12,716 bases of DNA from Actinomycetota bacterium (lineage in GTDB: Bacteria > Actinomycetota > Acidimicrobiia > Acidimicrobiales > CADCSY01): NCBI GenBank assembly GCA_016178435.1, contig JACOTK010000130.1, positions 1 through 12,716 of the forward strand. The letters run 5' to 3'. Shown in pieces: positions 1-7,203 of this stretch (positions are counted from its first letter, which is position 1; the number at the start of each line of letters is the position of its first letter). The translations under genes and the position numbers were made by a program. Below the pieces are notes generated by a model that searched no databases, had not been told where the DNA came from, and saw nothing but the letters and a program-made list of their open reading frames with translations.

Positions 1-608
1 ACAACGTCGGGCTCGTTGATCTCAAGGCCACGCCGATCGAGCGCATCATCCCGTCGGGGATACGAACGAGCGAGGGTGACCACGAGCTCGATCTCCTCGT
101 GATGGCGACGGGCTTCGACGCGGTTACCGGCGGGCTGACGAACATCGACATCCGAGGCTGTGGTGGGGAGAGCCTCAAGGAGCACTGGCAGGAGGGTGCC
201 CGCACCCACCTGGGGATCGCCAGTGCAGGGTTTCCCAATCTCCTGTACATCTACGGGCCCCAGAGCCCGTCGGGGTTCTGCAACGGGCCGACGTGCGCGG
301 AGGTGCAGGGTGAGTGGGTCGTGGAGCTGATCGCCCACATGCGCGATGCCGGGGTCACTCGCATCGAGGCGACAGCGGAGGCGGAGCAGGGGTGGCGTGA
401 CCAGGTGCAGGCCATCGCTTCCATGACACTGTTCCCACGAGCGGACTCCTGGTACATGGGCGCCAACATCCCGGGCAAGCCTCGCGAGATGTTGAACTGG
501 CCCGGTGGCCTGCAGATGTACCTGATGGCTTGTCGGTCGTCTGCAGAGGCCGGCTACAGCGGCTTCCTGCTTGACGAAGCGCCTGTGTCCTCGGGCCCCC
601 GGCGGTAG
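1..608 (+). CDS. Flavin-containing (Baeyer-Villiger type) monooxygenase, C-terminal part
   Basis: This is the 3' part of a gene that begins before the window; the first full in-frame codon is at 3 and TAG is at 606-608. About 201 residues are visible. Family knowledge: class B flavoprotein monooxygenases (cyclohexanone/phenylacetone monooxygenase group) bind FAD and NADPH and insert oxygen next to a ketone or oxidise heteroatoms in the cytosol. Seen here: the M-A-T-G-F-D segment (about 113) typical of the second dinucleotide-binding domain, then N-L-L-Y-I-Y-G-P-Q-S-P, then R-I-E-A-T-A-E-A-E, and the C-terminal signature P-R-A-D-S-W-Y-M-G-A-N-I-P-G-K-P (about 433-480). The tail G-Y-S-G-F is also usual for the family. 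The substrate cannot be inferred. The gene converges on the GT20 gene, with 43 bases between the stops. The family is secure and the exact reaction is not. Confidence 0.9.
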   Translation, partial: NVGLVDLKATPIERIIPSGIRTSEGDHELDLLVMATGFDAVTGGLTNIDIRGCGGESLKEHWQEGARTHLGIASAGFPNLLYIYGPQSPSGFCNGPTCAEVQGEWVVELIAHMRDAGVTRIEATAEAEQGWRDQVQAIASMTLFPRADSWYMGANIPGKPREMLNWPGGLQMYLMACRSSAEAGYSGFLLDEAPVSSGPRR

Positions 609-632
609 GTGCGCCAAGGAGCCTTCGTGCGT

Positions 633-648
633 GCAGGATCAACCCTGC
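633..648. terminator. Weak hairpin between convergent genes
   Basis: GCAGG (633-637) and CCTGC (644-648) form a 5-bp stem with a 6-base loop in the 43-base gap between two convergent stops. There is no T-run on either strand. It might help end transcription from both sides, but this is weak. Confidence 0.25.
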
Positions 649-651
649 CCA

Positions 652-2076
652 TCAGCTCCGGTCACCTCCTGGCTCGTGATCGTCCAGAGCGTGGATCTGC
701 TCCAGATACCAGTCGTTCGGCGTGCGGGCGCTCGCACGTTGTCGCAGGGAGCCGGCGTGGCGTTCGCGATCGGCTGGTCCCATCGACAGCGCTGCATGCA
801 GCACGTCCGAGGTTCCGGCGACGTCGAACGGGTTGACCTCGAGCGCTGCGCCGCCCAGCTCGTCCCAGACGCCGGCCTCACGGCTGAGCGCCACGACGCC
901 GTTGCGCTGATTGACCAACGGACCCTCCTTGGCGACCAGGTTGAGCCCATCACGAATCGGATTGACCAGCAGCACGTCGTAGCGGCAGAGCGCGGCGATG
1001 GATCGGGGGTAGTTGTCCGAGGGGTCATAGAGGATCGGCTCCCAGGTGGGCGTGCGCCACCGGTCGTTGATGCGTCGCACCAGGCCTTCGACCTCCAGGC
1101 GATAGGCCTGGTATTCGAGGAGACCTTCTCGGGATGGGTAGACGAATGCCGCGAACACCACTCGCTCTCGCCACTCGGGATGGGTCTCGATCAGGTCGTC
1201 AAACGCAAGAAATCCGCGGAGGAGGTTTTTGGACAGCTCGATGCGATCGACTCGCACGATCAAGTTCCGGGGGCCGACCTGTTCGTTGAGCTCGTCGAGC
1301 GCGTCCCTGCATGTGGCGGAAACCACGGTGCCTGCGAGATCGTCGGCGTCGACGGCGACCGGCGCGACAAAGGTCGCAGGTGACGTTCCCAGCACCGATT
1401 TGGCGCAGCTCTCGAAGGCTTGTGCCCATCGAGGTGACTGAAACCCGCATGCGTCGAAGCCGGCGAGGCCGAGCATCAGCTCGCCGGCGATGGCGTCGGG
1501 CAACATGGCCAGGGCATTCGGCCCACAGAACGGCGTGTGATGGAAGTGGACGCTGTTGAGGTCGGGCCGGACGGCGGCGAGGGATGAGCCCACCAGGGAG
1601 AGGTGGTAGTCGTGGACCAGCACGAGCGCGCCTTCGGGGGCCTCGTCGGCGATGGCTCTCGTGAACAGGTCGTTCACCTCACGAAATGCCGACCAGGCAT
1701 CGTGGAAGCGGCGGTCGAATCGAGGTCGCCGGCCCGCGTCGAAGAGTCCGTGATGGAGAAACCACAGGGTGCCGTTCGCGATCGTGTTGTAGAAAGGGGC
1801 GAAGAGGCCGGGCTCGATGTTCAGCAGGTGAAGTCGGAATCCCTCGGATTCGATCAATCCTTCGCCTGCGACCTGCCGGTCTGCCTCCGAGAGCGACGCA
1901 GCGATCCAGACGGTATCGGTACCGACGATCGCGTTGCCGATGGCGGTGGCGAGGCCTCCGCCGGCACGGCGAGCGACGGGTGAGCCGTCCGGTGCGAAGT
2001 CGAAGGTCACGGGTCCCCGGTTCGAGACGACCACGATCGGACGGTTCGACCGGAGTCGTTGAGGTGCGTCTGTCAC
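652..2076 (-). CDS. otsA: GT20 glycosyltransferase, trehalose-6-phosphate synthase-like
   Basis: GT20 enzymes such as OtsA transfer glucose from an NDP-glucose to glucose-6-phosphate, giving trehalose-6-phosphate in the cytosol. From the GTG at 2076 the protein has 474 residues, close to the usual 450-480. Visible motifs are S-N-R (18-20), G-G-G-L (39-42), V-W-I-A near 56, Y-N-T-I-A-N-G-T-L-W (96-105), H-D-Y-H (155-158), R-V-D-R-I-E-L-S-K-N (275-284) and D-G-L-N-L-V-A-K-E (376-384). The last covers the nucleotide-sugar site. The V-D-R-I-E-L-S-K-N form replaces the usual V-E-R-L-D-Y-S/T-K-G, and H-F-H-H-T-P-F-C-G-P replaces the E. coli acceptor segment, so this is a divergent subgroup and the acceptor may differ. 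No otsB-like phosphatase is next to it. Start: an upstream TTG at 2085 is possible, but a -10-like TACGGT overlaps it, which favours a leaderless GTG at 2076. The gene is divergent from the glycerate kinase gene. Confidence 0.85.
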   Translation of the reverse strand: MTDAPQRLRSNRPIVVVSNRGPVTFDFAPDGSPVARRAGGGLATAIGNAIVGTDTVWIAASLSEADRQVAGEGLIESEGFRLHLLNIEPGLFAPFYNTIANGTLWFLHHGLFDAGRRPRFDRRFHDAWSAFREVNDLFTRAIADEAPEGALVLVHDYHLSLVGSSLAAVRPDLNSVHFHHTPFCGPNALAMLPDAIAGELMLGLAGFDACGFQSPRWAQAFESCAKSVLGTSPATFVAPVAVDADDLAGTVVSATCRDALDELNEQVGPRNLIVRVDRIELSKNLLRGFLAFDDLIETHPEWRERVVFAAFVYPSREGLLEYQAYRLEVEGLVRRINDRWRTPTWEPILYDPSDNYPRSIAALCRYDVLLVNPIRDGLNLVAKEGPLVNQRNGVVALSREAGVWDELGGAALEVNPFDVAGTSDVLHAALSMGPADRERHAGSLRQRASARTPNDWYLEQIHALDDHEPGGDRS

Positions 2077-2084
2077 GGAAGGCA

Positions 2085-2090
2085 ACCGTA
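2085..2090 (-). promoter_or_regulatory. Candidate -10 box of the GT20 gene
   Basis: On the minus strand TACGGT (a TANNNT -10 type) lies 8 bases before the GTG at 2076. This spacing would give a leaderless or nearly leaderless mRNA. No convincing -35 is seen. The 113 bases between this gene and the divergent glycerate kinase start hold no other clear feature. Confidence 0.4.
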
Positions 2091-2177
2091 GTCACCTTGG
2101 GACACCCCTCCCGACCGCCGGTCCGGCCGGCCCCTCCGGCTGCGGAGCGGGTCATGGCGCCGTGCTTCGCCATCGGT

Positions 2178-2183
2178 CACGAT
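2178..2183 (+). promoter_or_regulatory. Candidate -10 box of the glycerate kinase gene
   Basis: CACGAT lies 6 bases before ATG 2190, placing transcription start at or next to the start codon. There is no Shine-Dalgarno sequence and no clear -35. The call rests on spacing that recurs at other genes in this window. Confidence 0.3.
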
Positions 2184-2189
2184 TGGCCG

Positions 2190-3215
2190 ATGCACGTGGT
2201 AGCGGCTCCCGACAAGTTTCGCGGCACCGCCTCGGCGCGAGCGGTTGCCGACGCGATCTGTCGTGGTGCCACGAATGAGGGCTTTACCTGCGGTGGCGTT
2301 CCTGTCGCCGACGGAGGTGAAGGCACGCTGGAGGTGCTCGGTGGCGGCAATCGCACCACGACGGTGAGCGGGCCGTTGGGCGACCCGGTCGTGGCCCGAT
2401 GGCGATACGCCGGTGGAACCGCGGTGATCGAGATGGCGCAGGCGTCCGGCCTGGCCCTCATCGGGGGCGCCGAAGGCAATGACCCGGTTGCGGCGACGAC
2501 GTATGGCACAGGAGAGCTGGTCGCTCACGCACTGGACATGGGGGCGAAGCGGGTGCTCGTCGGTGTCGGTGGTTCGGCCTCGACCGATGGCGGTCTCGGC
2601 GCACTGCGCGCCCTGGAGCCCGTGAGTCGCCTCCGCGGCGTCCAGCTTCTGGTTGCCTGTGACGTTCGGACCCGTTTCGTCGACGCCGCCCGTGTCTTCG
2701 CTCCCCAGAAAGGAGCAACTCCCGCCCAGGTGGAGCTGCTCCAGCGACGGCTCACACGTCTGGTCCAGGTGCTCGATCAGACCTACGGCATCGATGTCTC
2801 GGACCTGGTGGGGGGCGGGGCGGGCGGAGGTCTCGGAGGGGGTCTCGCGGCGGTCGGCGGCCGGCTCATGAGTGGATTTGACGTGGTTGCCGACGAGCTT
2901 TCCCTGCATGATCGGATCGAGGAGGCGGATCTGGTGGTGACGGGAGAGGGCTTTCTCGACGAGCAGTCGTTCGAGGGGAAGGTGGTCGGTGGGGTCATCC
3001 AGTTGGCCCGGCAGACGGGGATTCCCGTGCTCGTCGTGGTGGGCGAGGTGCTCGGGGGTCTGGTGGTGCCCGCAGCGTTGTCGCCGGAATCGGTCACGGT
3101 CGTCTCCCTGGTCGAGCTTTTCGGTCGCGAACGGGCAACGACCGAGACCCTGTCGTGCATCGAATCGGTGGTTGGCGATTACCTCGCCAACCACCGACCC
3201 ATGGGGCGAGGCTGA
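2190..3215 (+). CDS. Glycerate kinase (GlxK/GarK family)
   Basis: The enzyme phosphorylates D-glycerate with ATP. Type-1 kinases of this family make 2- or 3-phosphoglycerate, feeding glycolysis and serine metabolism. The 341 residues begin with M-H-V-V-A-A-P-D-K-F-R-G, matching the usual family N-terminus, so ATG 2190 is preferred over in-frame starts upstream. Further signatures are P-V-A-D-G-G-E-G-T (about 42-50), G-G-S-A-S-T-D-G-G-L-G, V-A-C-D-V, F-A-P-Q-K-G-A-T, a glycine-rich G-G-G-A-G-G-G-L-G-G-G-L segment, and D-L-V-V-T-G-E-G (247-254) followed by S-F-E-G-K. It is roughly 40 residues shorter than the usual 380; the shortening seems to lie between the D-G-G-L-G motif and V-A-C-D-V, where a loop is reduced. 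It sits between two sugar-transfer genes, one of which (GpgS) uses a phosphoglycerate acceptor. The family is secure. Whether 2- or 3-phosphoglycerate is made cannot be read from sequence. Confidence 0.92.
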   Translation: MHVVAAPDKFRGTASARAVADAICRGATNEGFTCGGVPVADGGEGTLEVLGGGNRTTTVSGPLGDPVVARWRYAGGTAVIEMAQASGLALIGGAEGNDPVAATTYGTGELVAHALDMGAKRVLVGVGGSASTDGGLGALRALEPVSRLRGVQLLVACDVRTRFVDAARVFAPQKGATPAQVELLQRRLTRLVQVLDQTYGIDVSDLVGGGAGGGLGGGLAAVGGRLMSGFDVVADELSLHDRIEEADLVVTGEGFLDEQSFEGKVVGGVIQLARQTGIPVLVVVGEVLGGLVVPAALSPESVTVVSLVELFGRERATTETLSCIESVVGDYLANHRPMGRG

Positions 3216-3288
3216 CGAGAGCGACGGTTTGCACGCTTCGCCCGGGGGCGTCCAATCCTCCGGCGTGGATCATCCGGGTGCACGGCCG

Positions 3289-3294
3289 TACGCT
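3289..3294 (+). promoter_or_regulatory. Candidate -10 box of the AI-2E permease gene
   Basis: TACGCT (TANNNT type) ends 7 bases before the GTG at 3302, consistent with a leaderless mRNA. The 86-base gap after the glycerate kinase stop also contains CGCCC-GG-GGGCG (3239-3250), a short inverted repeat with too little loop to be a convincing terminator. Confidence 0.4.
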
Positions 3295-3301
3295 GGGCCG
3301 G

Positions 3302-4453
3302 GTGAACGACCAGATTCGGACTGCCGGACAGTGGGCATGGGCCATGGTCGGGCTTACCGTCCTGGTTCTGATCCTGGCATTCGTGGCGTGGTTGGTGCGC
3401 TCGATCTGGCCACCCCTGGTCCTGGCGGGGGCCATCATCTACGTGCTGAACCCGGTGGTGACGACACTGCAGCGCCACCACATTCCGAGGGTGCTCGGAG
3501 CAGCACTCGCCTACACCTCGGTGCTCGCCCTTGCGGTTGTCGGCGGATTGTTGATCACACCGATCGTCGTGGATCAGGCAGATGGTCTGGCCGATGAGTG
3601 GCCGTCGCTGCGAGCCGATGTCGAAGGGTGGATCGATGACCTGGCCGCGGAGACCACGGACTGGGTCGTGGAGACGCCCACGGTTGAGGAGATCCGAGCC
3701 GAGTTCGCCGACGACAACAACTCGCTCGGCGAGACCCTCGACCGTCTCCGCAATGTGGGAGGGAAGGTCATCCACGGTGCCCTGATCGTCATTCTCGGAC
3801 CGATTCTTGCCTTTTACCTGCTGGTCGATCTTCCCCGTCTGCGTCTCGTAGCCGATTCGCTGGTGCCCCCGGCCCGCCGTGATGAGGCGTACCTCGTTGC
3901 GGGGCGGTTGAACCGAGCGCTCGGCGGTTTCCTCAGGGGGCAACTCCTGGTGGCCCTGATCGTCGGCGTGATGGTTTCGACCGGCCTGGCCGTTGTCGGT
4001 CTCGAATTCTGGCTCATCGTCGGCATGATCGCCGGCTTCTCGAATGTCGTGCCGCTCATCGGGCCCTGGGTCGGCGGTGTGCCGGCGGTGGTCATCGCCC
4101 TGAGCACCGGCGATGAACGCCAGGCCTTCTGGGTGGTGTTGGTCATGGTGGGAGCCCAGCAGATCGACAATCACTTCATCAGCCCGCTGGTTATGCAGCG
4201 AACCGTCAAGTTGCACCCCGCGGTGGTGATCCTTGCCCTCCTGGTCGGCGGGTCGGTCGGCGGCTTCTTCGGTCTCTTCCTCGCCGTCCCGGCCGCTGCC
4301 GTGTTGAAGATTCTCGCCGGCCACCTGTGGCGAACCTACGTGTTGAACGAGCCGATCGAAGAGGTTGCGGCGCGCACCGCTGCCGACGACGCTCATCCGG
4401 GAAGCGGTGTGGTGAGCGACGTCCTCGCCCCGGAGCTCCTGGAGGCGCCGTAG
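3302..4453 (+). CDS. AI-2E family (PerM/TqsA-like) membrane permease
   Basis: This is a 383-residue polytopic membrane protein of the AI-2E transporter family. Members have been linked to autoinducer-2 export (TqsA), Na+/H+ antiport and small-molecule efflux, so the substrate is open. Hydrophobic segments lie near residues 13-32, 37-56 and 62-85. A soluble, acidic loop of roughly 75 residues follows (W-P-S-L-R-A-D-V through D-N-N-S-L-G-E-T). Further segments lie near 160-178, 215-237, 240-270, 278-300 and 310-345, about eight in all. Family signatures include S-N-V-V-P-L-I-G-P-W-V-G-G-V-P-A, Q-Q-I-D-N-H-F-I-S-P-L-V-M and L-H-P-A-V-V-I-L-A-L-L-V-G-G. The start is chosen at GTG 3302 because it begins just before the first membrane segment and follows a -10-like box. 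A longer in-frame reading to 3155 has no membrane or family match. A role in exporting a solute made by the flanking genes is possible but unproven. Confidence 0.85.
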   Translation: MNDQIRTAGQWAWAMVGLTVLVLILAFVAWLVRSIWPPLVLAGAIIYVLNPVVTTLQRHHIPRVLGAALAYTSVLALAVVGGLLITPIVVDQADGLADEWPSLRADVEGWIDDLAAETTDWVVETPTVEEIRAEFADDNNSLGETLDRLRNVGGKVIHGALIVILGPILAFYLLVDLPRLRLVADSLVPPARRDEAYLVAGRLNRALGGFLRGQLLVALIVGVMVSTGLAVVGLEFWLIVGMIAGFSNVVPLIGPWVGGVPAVVIALSTGDERQAFWVVLVMVGAQQIDNHFISPLVMQRTVKLHPAVVILALLVGGSVGGFFGLFLAVPAAAVLKILAGHLWRTYVLNEPIEEVAARTAADDAHPGSGVVSDVLAPELLEAP

Positions 4454-4465
4454 GCGAGATCGCCT
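4452..4465. repeat. Short inverted repeat between convergent genes
   Basis: AGGCGA-GA-TCGCCT overlaps the stop of the permease gene in the 80-base gap before the convergent gpgS stop. A two-base centre makes it a poor RNA hairpin. It could be part of a bidirectional transcription end, with low confidence. Confidence 0.2.
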
Positions 4466-4533
4466 GGGAGGCCGGTCAGCTCGCCCGGCGACGGTAGCCC
4501 GGCACGCTGTCGATCGGTGGCCGCTGTCCATGG

Positions 4534-5379
4534 TCAACCGTGACGTGGGGGCGCTCCCGGTCGCACGAGGACGCTCGGCCACAGCGGCAACGGTACATCG
4601 GTCCGGGCGAGGACCGAGCGCAGGATCGCCAACGCCTGCGGCGACAGCTCGTCGAGCGGACGATTGCGATGAACTCGCTTGCCGAGATCGACCTGTGCCA
4701 TGGCGTCGAGCCCCGCCTCGGCGGCCAGGTCGATGAGCAGTCCGAGATCGACGCCGTAGCCCTGTTCGAAGGGCACCTGCTCGAGGAGCGAGCGCCTACC
4801 CGCGTACTCACCGGCAAGTGGCTGGACATAGGACGCCAGGTGGGGAAAGAACAGCGCGACCAGGGGGCGCGCCACGAGCTCGGTGACCCGCCCGCCCTGG
4901 TCGGCGCTCCCTTCGATCGGGCGGTCGTAGAACCCCTTGACGAAATCGATGCTGTCGTGCAACAGCAGGGGGCCGAGCAGCCCGGTGACGAATCCCGCCT
5001 CGAAATCGCGGATGTCGCCGTCGCACCACACGATGAGGTCGCCGTCGCAGGCGGCGAGCGACTTCCACAGCGCCTCACCCTTGCCGGTTCCCGGTCCGCA
5101 CTCGGGCAGGATGTCGTTTGCGCCCAGAACGACAGCGCCCGCCTCCCTTGCCCTGAGCGCGGTGTCGTCGGTCGATCCGTCGTCGATGACGAGAACCTCG
5201 TCGACGAGGGGTACCCGCTCGACGAGCTCACGCATGATGGTCCTCACCACGTGTCCCACCGTCGAGCCCTCGTTGCGAGCCGGTATGCAAACCGATATCG
5301 CCTGGCCACGACGGGCGGCGAGGAGAGCGTCGAGATCGAAGTCGTCGACAGCAAAGGTGCGAACAGCCAGCGAGGTCAC
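4534..5379 (-). CDS. gpgS: Glucosyl-3-phosphoglycerate synthase (GT81)
   Basis: GpgS transfers glucose from an NDP-glucose to 3-phosphoglycerate, the first step to glucosylglycerate (a compatible solute) and, in mycobacteria, to methylglucose lipopolysaccharides. The 281-residue protein is a GT-A fold enzyme. It shows S-V-C-I-P-A-R-N-E-G (29-38), E-V-L-V-I-D-D-G-S-T-D-D (61-72), G-K-G-E-A-L-W-K-S-L (99-108), the metal-binding D-G-D (120-122; D-S-D in the mycobacterial enzyme), G-G-R-V-T-E-L-V-A-R-P-L (162-173), Q-P-L-A-G-E-Y-A, F-E-Q-G-Y-G-V-D-L-G-L-L-I-D and H-R-N-R-P-L-D-E-L. The match to mycobacterial GpgS is strong; it is about 40 residues shorter, mostly at the ends. Start GTG 5379 precedes T-S-L-A-V-R-T-F and follows a good promoter. 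The frame stays open far upstream, but only antisense to groEL. No GpgP-like phosphatase gene is in the window. Confidence 0.92.
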   Translation of the reverse strand: MTSLAVRTFAVDDFDLDALLAARRGQAISVCIPARNEGSTVGHVVRTIMRELVERVPLVDEVLVIDDGSTDDTALRAREAGAVVLGANDILPECGPGTGKGEALWKSLAACDGDLIVWCDGDIRDFEAGFVTGLLGPLLLHDSIDFVKGFYDRPIEGSADQGGRVTELVARPLVALFFPHLASYVQPLAGEYAGRRSLLEQVPFEQGYGVDLGLLIDLAAEAGLDAMAQVDLGKRVHRNRPLDELSPQALAILRSVLARTDVPLPLWPSVLVRPGAPPRHG

Positions 5380-5385
5380 GTGTAG

Positions 5386-5414
5386 ATGCTCACCCGCTTC
5401 GGTCCCTTTGGCAA
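5386..5414 (-). promoter_or_regulatory. Promoter of gpgS, probably leaderless
   Basis: On the minus strand TTGCCA (5409-5414) is followed after exactly 17 bases by GAGCAT (5386-5391), then 6 bases to the GTG start at 5379. The spacing predicts transcription starting at or beside the start codon. A purine-rich GGTGAG also overlaps this stretch and could act as a ribosome binding site if transcription began further upstream. Confidence 0.5.
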
Positions 5415-5441
5415 GGCGACCGACACAATTCGGCGCGTCAG

Positions 5442-5470
5442 TTGCGATCTGTCCGCGGAGATGGTTTGCT
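5442..5470 (+). promoter_or_regulatory. Candidate groEL promoter
   Basis: TTGCGA (5442-5447) and TTTGCT (5465-5470) are 17 bases apart. Transcription would start around 5477, inside the CIRCE operator, which is where HrcA repression is normally exerted. The -10 is a poor match, so this is tentative. Confidence 0.4.
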
Positions 5471-5471
5471 G

Positions 5472-5498
5472 GTAGCACTCGACTATCGAGAGTGCCAG
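5472..5498 (+). promoter_or_regulatory. CIRCE operator (HrcA binding site)
   Basis: GTAGCACTC (5472-5480), a 9-base spacer, then GAGTGCCAG (5490-5498). The consensus is TTAGCACTC-N9-GAGTGCTAA, so 8 of 9 left and 7 of 9 right positions match and the spacer has the exact length. It lies 34 bases before groEL. Known role: HrcA binds here and represses chaperonin genes until heat or misfolding stress titrates GroEL. This predicts an hrcA gene elsewhere in the genome. Confidence 0.93.
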
Positions 5499-5516
5499 CT
5501 TTGCTGTCCGGTACCC

Positions 5517-5524
5517 AGGGAGGG
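5517..5524 (+). promoter_or_regulatory. groEL ribosome binding site
   Basis: AGGGAGGG lies 8 bases before ATG 5533. It is one of the few strong Shine-Dalgarno sequences in the window and fixes the groEL start. Confidence 0.8.
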
Positions 5525-5532
5525 AACCACCT

Positions 5533-7152
5533 ATGTCCAAACTCATCGCTTTCGACACCGAGGCTCGCAAGGGCTTGGAGAGCGGAATGAATCAGCTCGC
5601 CGACGCCGTTCGGGTCACCCTCGGCCCCAAGGGCCGCAACGTGGTGCTTGCCAAGAAGTGGGGCTCCCCGACGATCACCAACGACGGGGTGTCCATTGCC
5701 AAGGAGATCGAGCTCGAGGATCCCTATGAGCGGATCGGCGCCGAGCTCGTCAAGGAGGTCGCCAAGAAGACCGACGACGTTGCCGGTGACGGCACCACGA
5801 CCGCCACGGTCCTGGCTTGGGCCATGGTCCATGAAGGCCTGCGGAACCTTGCTGCCGGCGCCAATCCCATGGTGCTCAAGCGTGGTATCGAGCAGGCCGT
5901 CGTCGTGGCCGTCGAAGCCATCAAGGCCATCTCGAAGGAGACCGAGTCGAAGGACCAGATCGCCCAGGTTGCGTCCATCTCGGCTGCCGACAACGAGATC
6001 GGGCAGATGATCTCGGAAGCCATCGACAAGGTCGGCAAGGACGGCGTCATCACCGTCGAGGAGAGCCAGACCTTTGGCATGGAGATGGACCTCGTCGAGG
6101 GCATGCGCTTCGACAAGGGCTACATCTCGCCGTACTTCGTGACGGACGCCGAGCGCATGGAAGCCGTGCTCGAGGATGCCTACATCCTGCTGGTGGGGTC
6201 CAAGATCTCCGCCGTGCGCGACCTGTTGCCGGTGCTCGAGAAGGTCATGCAGTCGGGTAAGCCCCTCGTCATCATCGCCGAGGATGTCGATGGTGAGGCG
6301 CTGGCGACCCTCGTGGTCAACAAGATTCGTGGCACCTTCCGTTCGGTCTCGATCAAGGCCCCGGGCTTCGGCGAGCGTCGCAAGGCCATGCTGCAGGATC
6401 TGGCGATTCTCACCGGCGGTCAGGTGATCACCGAGGAGGTCGGCCTCAAGTTGGAGAACGCCACGCTCGATCTGCTGGGCCAGGCTCGCAAGGTTGTGGT
6501 GTCCAAGGACGAGACGACCATCGTCGAGGGCGCAGGCCCCGAGGCCGACCTGAAGGGTCGCATCAATCAGATCAAGGCCGAGATCGACAACACCGATTCG
6601 GACTACGACCGGGAGAAGTTGCAGGAGCGTCTGGCAAAGCTTTCCGGCGGCGTTGCGGTCATCAAGGTTGGCGCCGCCACCGAGGTGGAGCTCAAGGAGA
6701 AGAAGCACCGCATCGAGGATGCCGTGAGCACCACCAAGGCTGCGGTCGAGGAGGGCGTCGTCCCGGGTGGGGGCGTGGCATTGCTGCGCGCTCAGTCGAG
6801 CGTTGAGAAGCTTGCCGCCACCTTGAGCGGCGATGAGGCGACGGGCGCTCGCCTGGTTTCCCGTGCCCTGGAGGAGCCCCTGAAGCAGATTGCCGTCAAT
6901 GCGGGCATGGAGGGTGGTGTCGTCGTCGAGCGTGTTCGCAATCTCGAGACCCCGACCGAGGGCCTCAACGCAGCGACCGGCGTCTATGAGGATCTTGTCA
7001 AGGCCGGCGTCATCGACGCTGCCAAGGTGACCCGTTCGGCGCTGCAGAACGCGGCTTCGATTGCGGCACTGTTCCTCACCACCGAAGCCGTCATTGCCGA
7101 CAAGCCCGAGCAGGCGTCCGCCGGCATGCCCGGAGGCATGGACGACTTCTAA
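5533..7152 (+). CDS. groEL: 60-kDa chaperonin GroEL
   Basis: GroEL forms a double seven-membered ring that folds proteins with ATP and GroES in the cytosol. At 539 residues it has the normal family length. Visible landmarks are T-L-G-P-K-G-R-N-V-V and S-P-T-I-T-N-D-G-V-S-I-A-K-E-I near the N-terminus, the ATP-site segment D-V-A-G-D-G-T-T-T-A-T-V-L (about 85-97), K-A-P-G-F-G-E-R-R-K in the apical domain, R-L-A-K-L-S-G-G-V-A-V-I near 370, E-E-G-V-V-P-G-G-G-V-A-L-L near 410, and a C-terminal G-M-P-G-G-M-D-D-F tail. That Gly/Met tail is the ordinary housekeeping type, not the His-rich tail of mycobacterial GroEL1. No groES precedes it, so it is a stand-alone groEL, with groES (perhaps with another groEL) elsewhere. 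Regulation is by CIRCE, and two hairpins follow the stop. Confidence 0.98.
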   Translation: MSKLIAFDTEARKGLESGMNQLADAVRVTLGPKGRNVVLAKKWGSPTITNDGVSIAKEIELEDPYERIGAELVKEVAKKTDDVAGDGTTTATVLAWAMVHEGLRNLAAGANPMVLKRGIEQAVVVAVEAIKAISKETESKDQIAQVASISAADNEIGQMISEAIDKVGKDGVITVEESQTFGMEMDLVEGMRFDKGYISPYFVTDAERMEAVLEDAYILLVGSKISAVRDLLPVLEKVMQSGKPLVIIAEDVDGEALATLVVNKIRGTFRSVSIKAPGFGERRKAMLQDLAILTGGQVITEEVGLKLENATLDLLGQARKVVVSKDETTIVEGAGPEADLKGRINQIKAEIDNTDSDYDREKLQERLAKLSGGVAVIKVGAATEVELKEKKHRIEDAVSTTKAAVEEGVVPGGGVALLRAQSSVEKLAATLSGDEATGARLVSRALEEPLKQIAVNAGMEGGVVVERVRNLETPTEGLNAATGVYEDLVKAGVIDAAKVTRSALQNAASIAALFLTTEAVIADKPEQASAGMPGGMDDF

Positions 7153-7164
7153 AGCCTCACCGAT

Positions 7165-7186
7165 CCGCCGGTCTGTCCGTCGGCGG
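7165..7186 (+). terminator. Hairpin after groEL
   Basis: CCGCCG (7165-7170) pairs with CGGCGG (7181-7186) around a 10-base loop, 12 bases after the groEL stop. There is no clear T-run, only GTTGGG. It is the first of two tandem hairpins. Confidence 0.45.
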
Positions 7187-7203
7187 GTTGGGCAAGGAAC
7201 ATC

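Noticed and set aside
571..1383. A 270-codon plus-strand frame opposite the GT20 gene
   Set aside because: The GT20 motifs are all on the minus strand; this is a shadow frame.
1686..2189. N-terminal extension of the glycerate kinase
   Set aside because: The extension is antisense to the GT20 gene and Arg-rich. The family N-terminus starts at ATG 2190.
2073..3194. A 373-codon minus-strand frame opposite the glycerate kinase gene
   Set aside because: The plus strand carries a complete glycerate kinase with all motifs; the minus frame is His/Arg-rich and unlike any family.
3155..3301. Longer N-terminus for the AI-2E permease
   Set aside because: It overlaps the glycerate kinase end and adds Arg/Pro-rich residues not seen in the family.
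3179..4582. A 467-codon minus-strand frame opposite the AI-2E permease gene
   Set aside because: Mirror of a membrane-protein gene, with a hydrophilic low-complexity sequence and no family resemblance.
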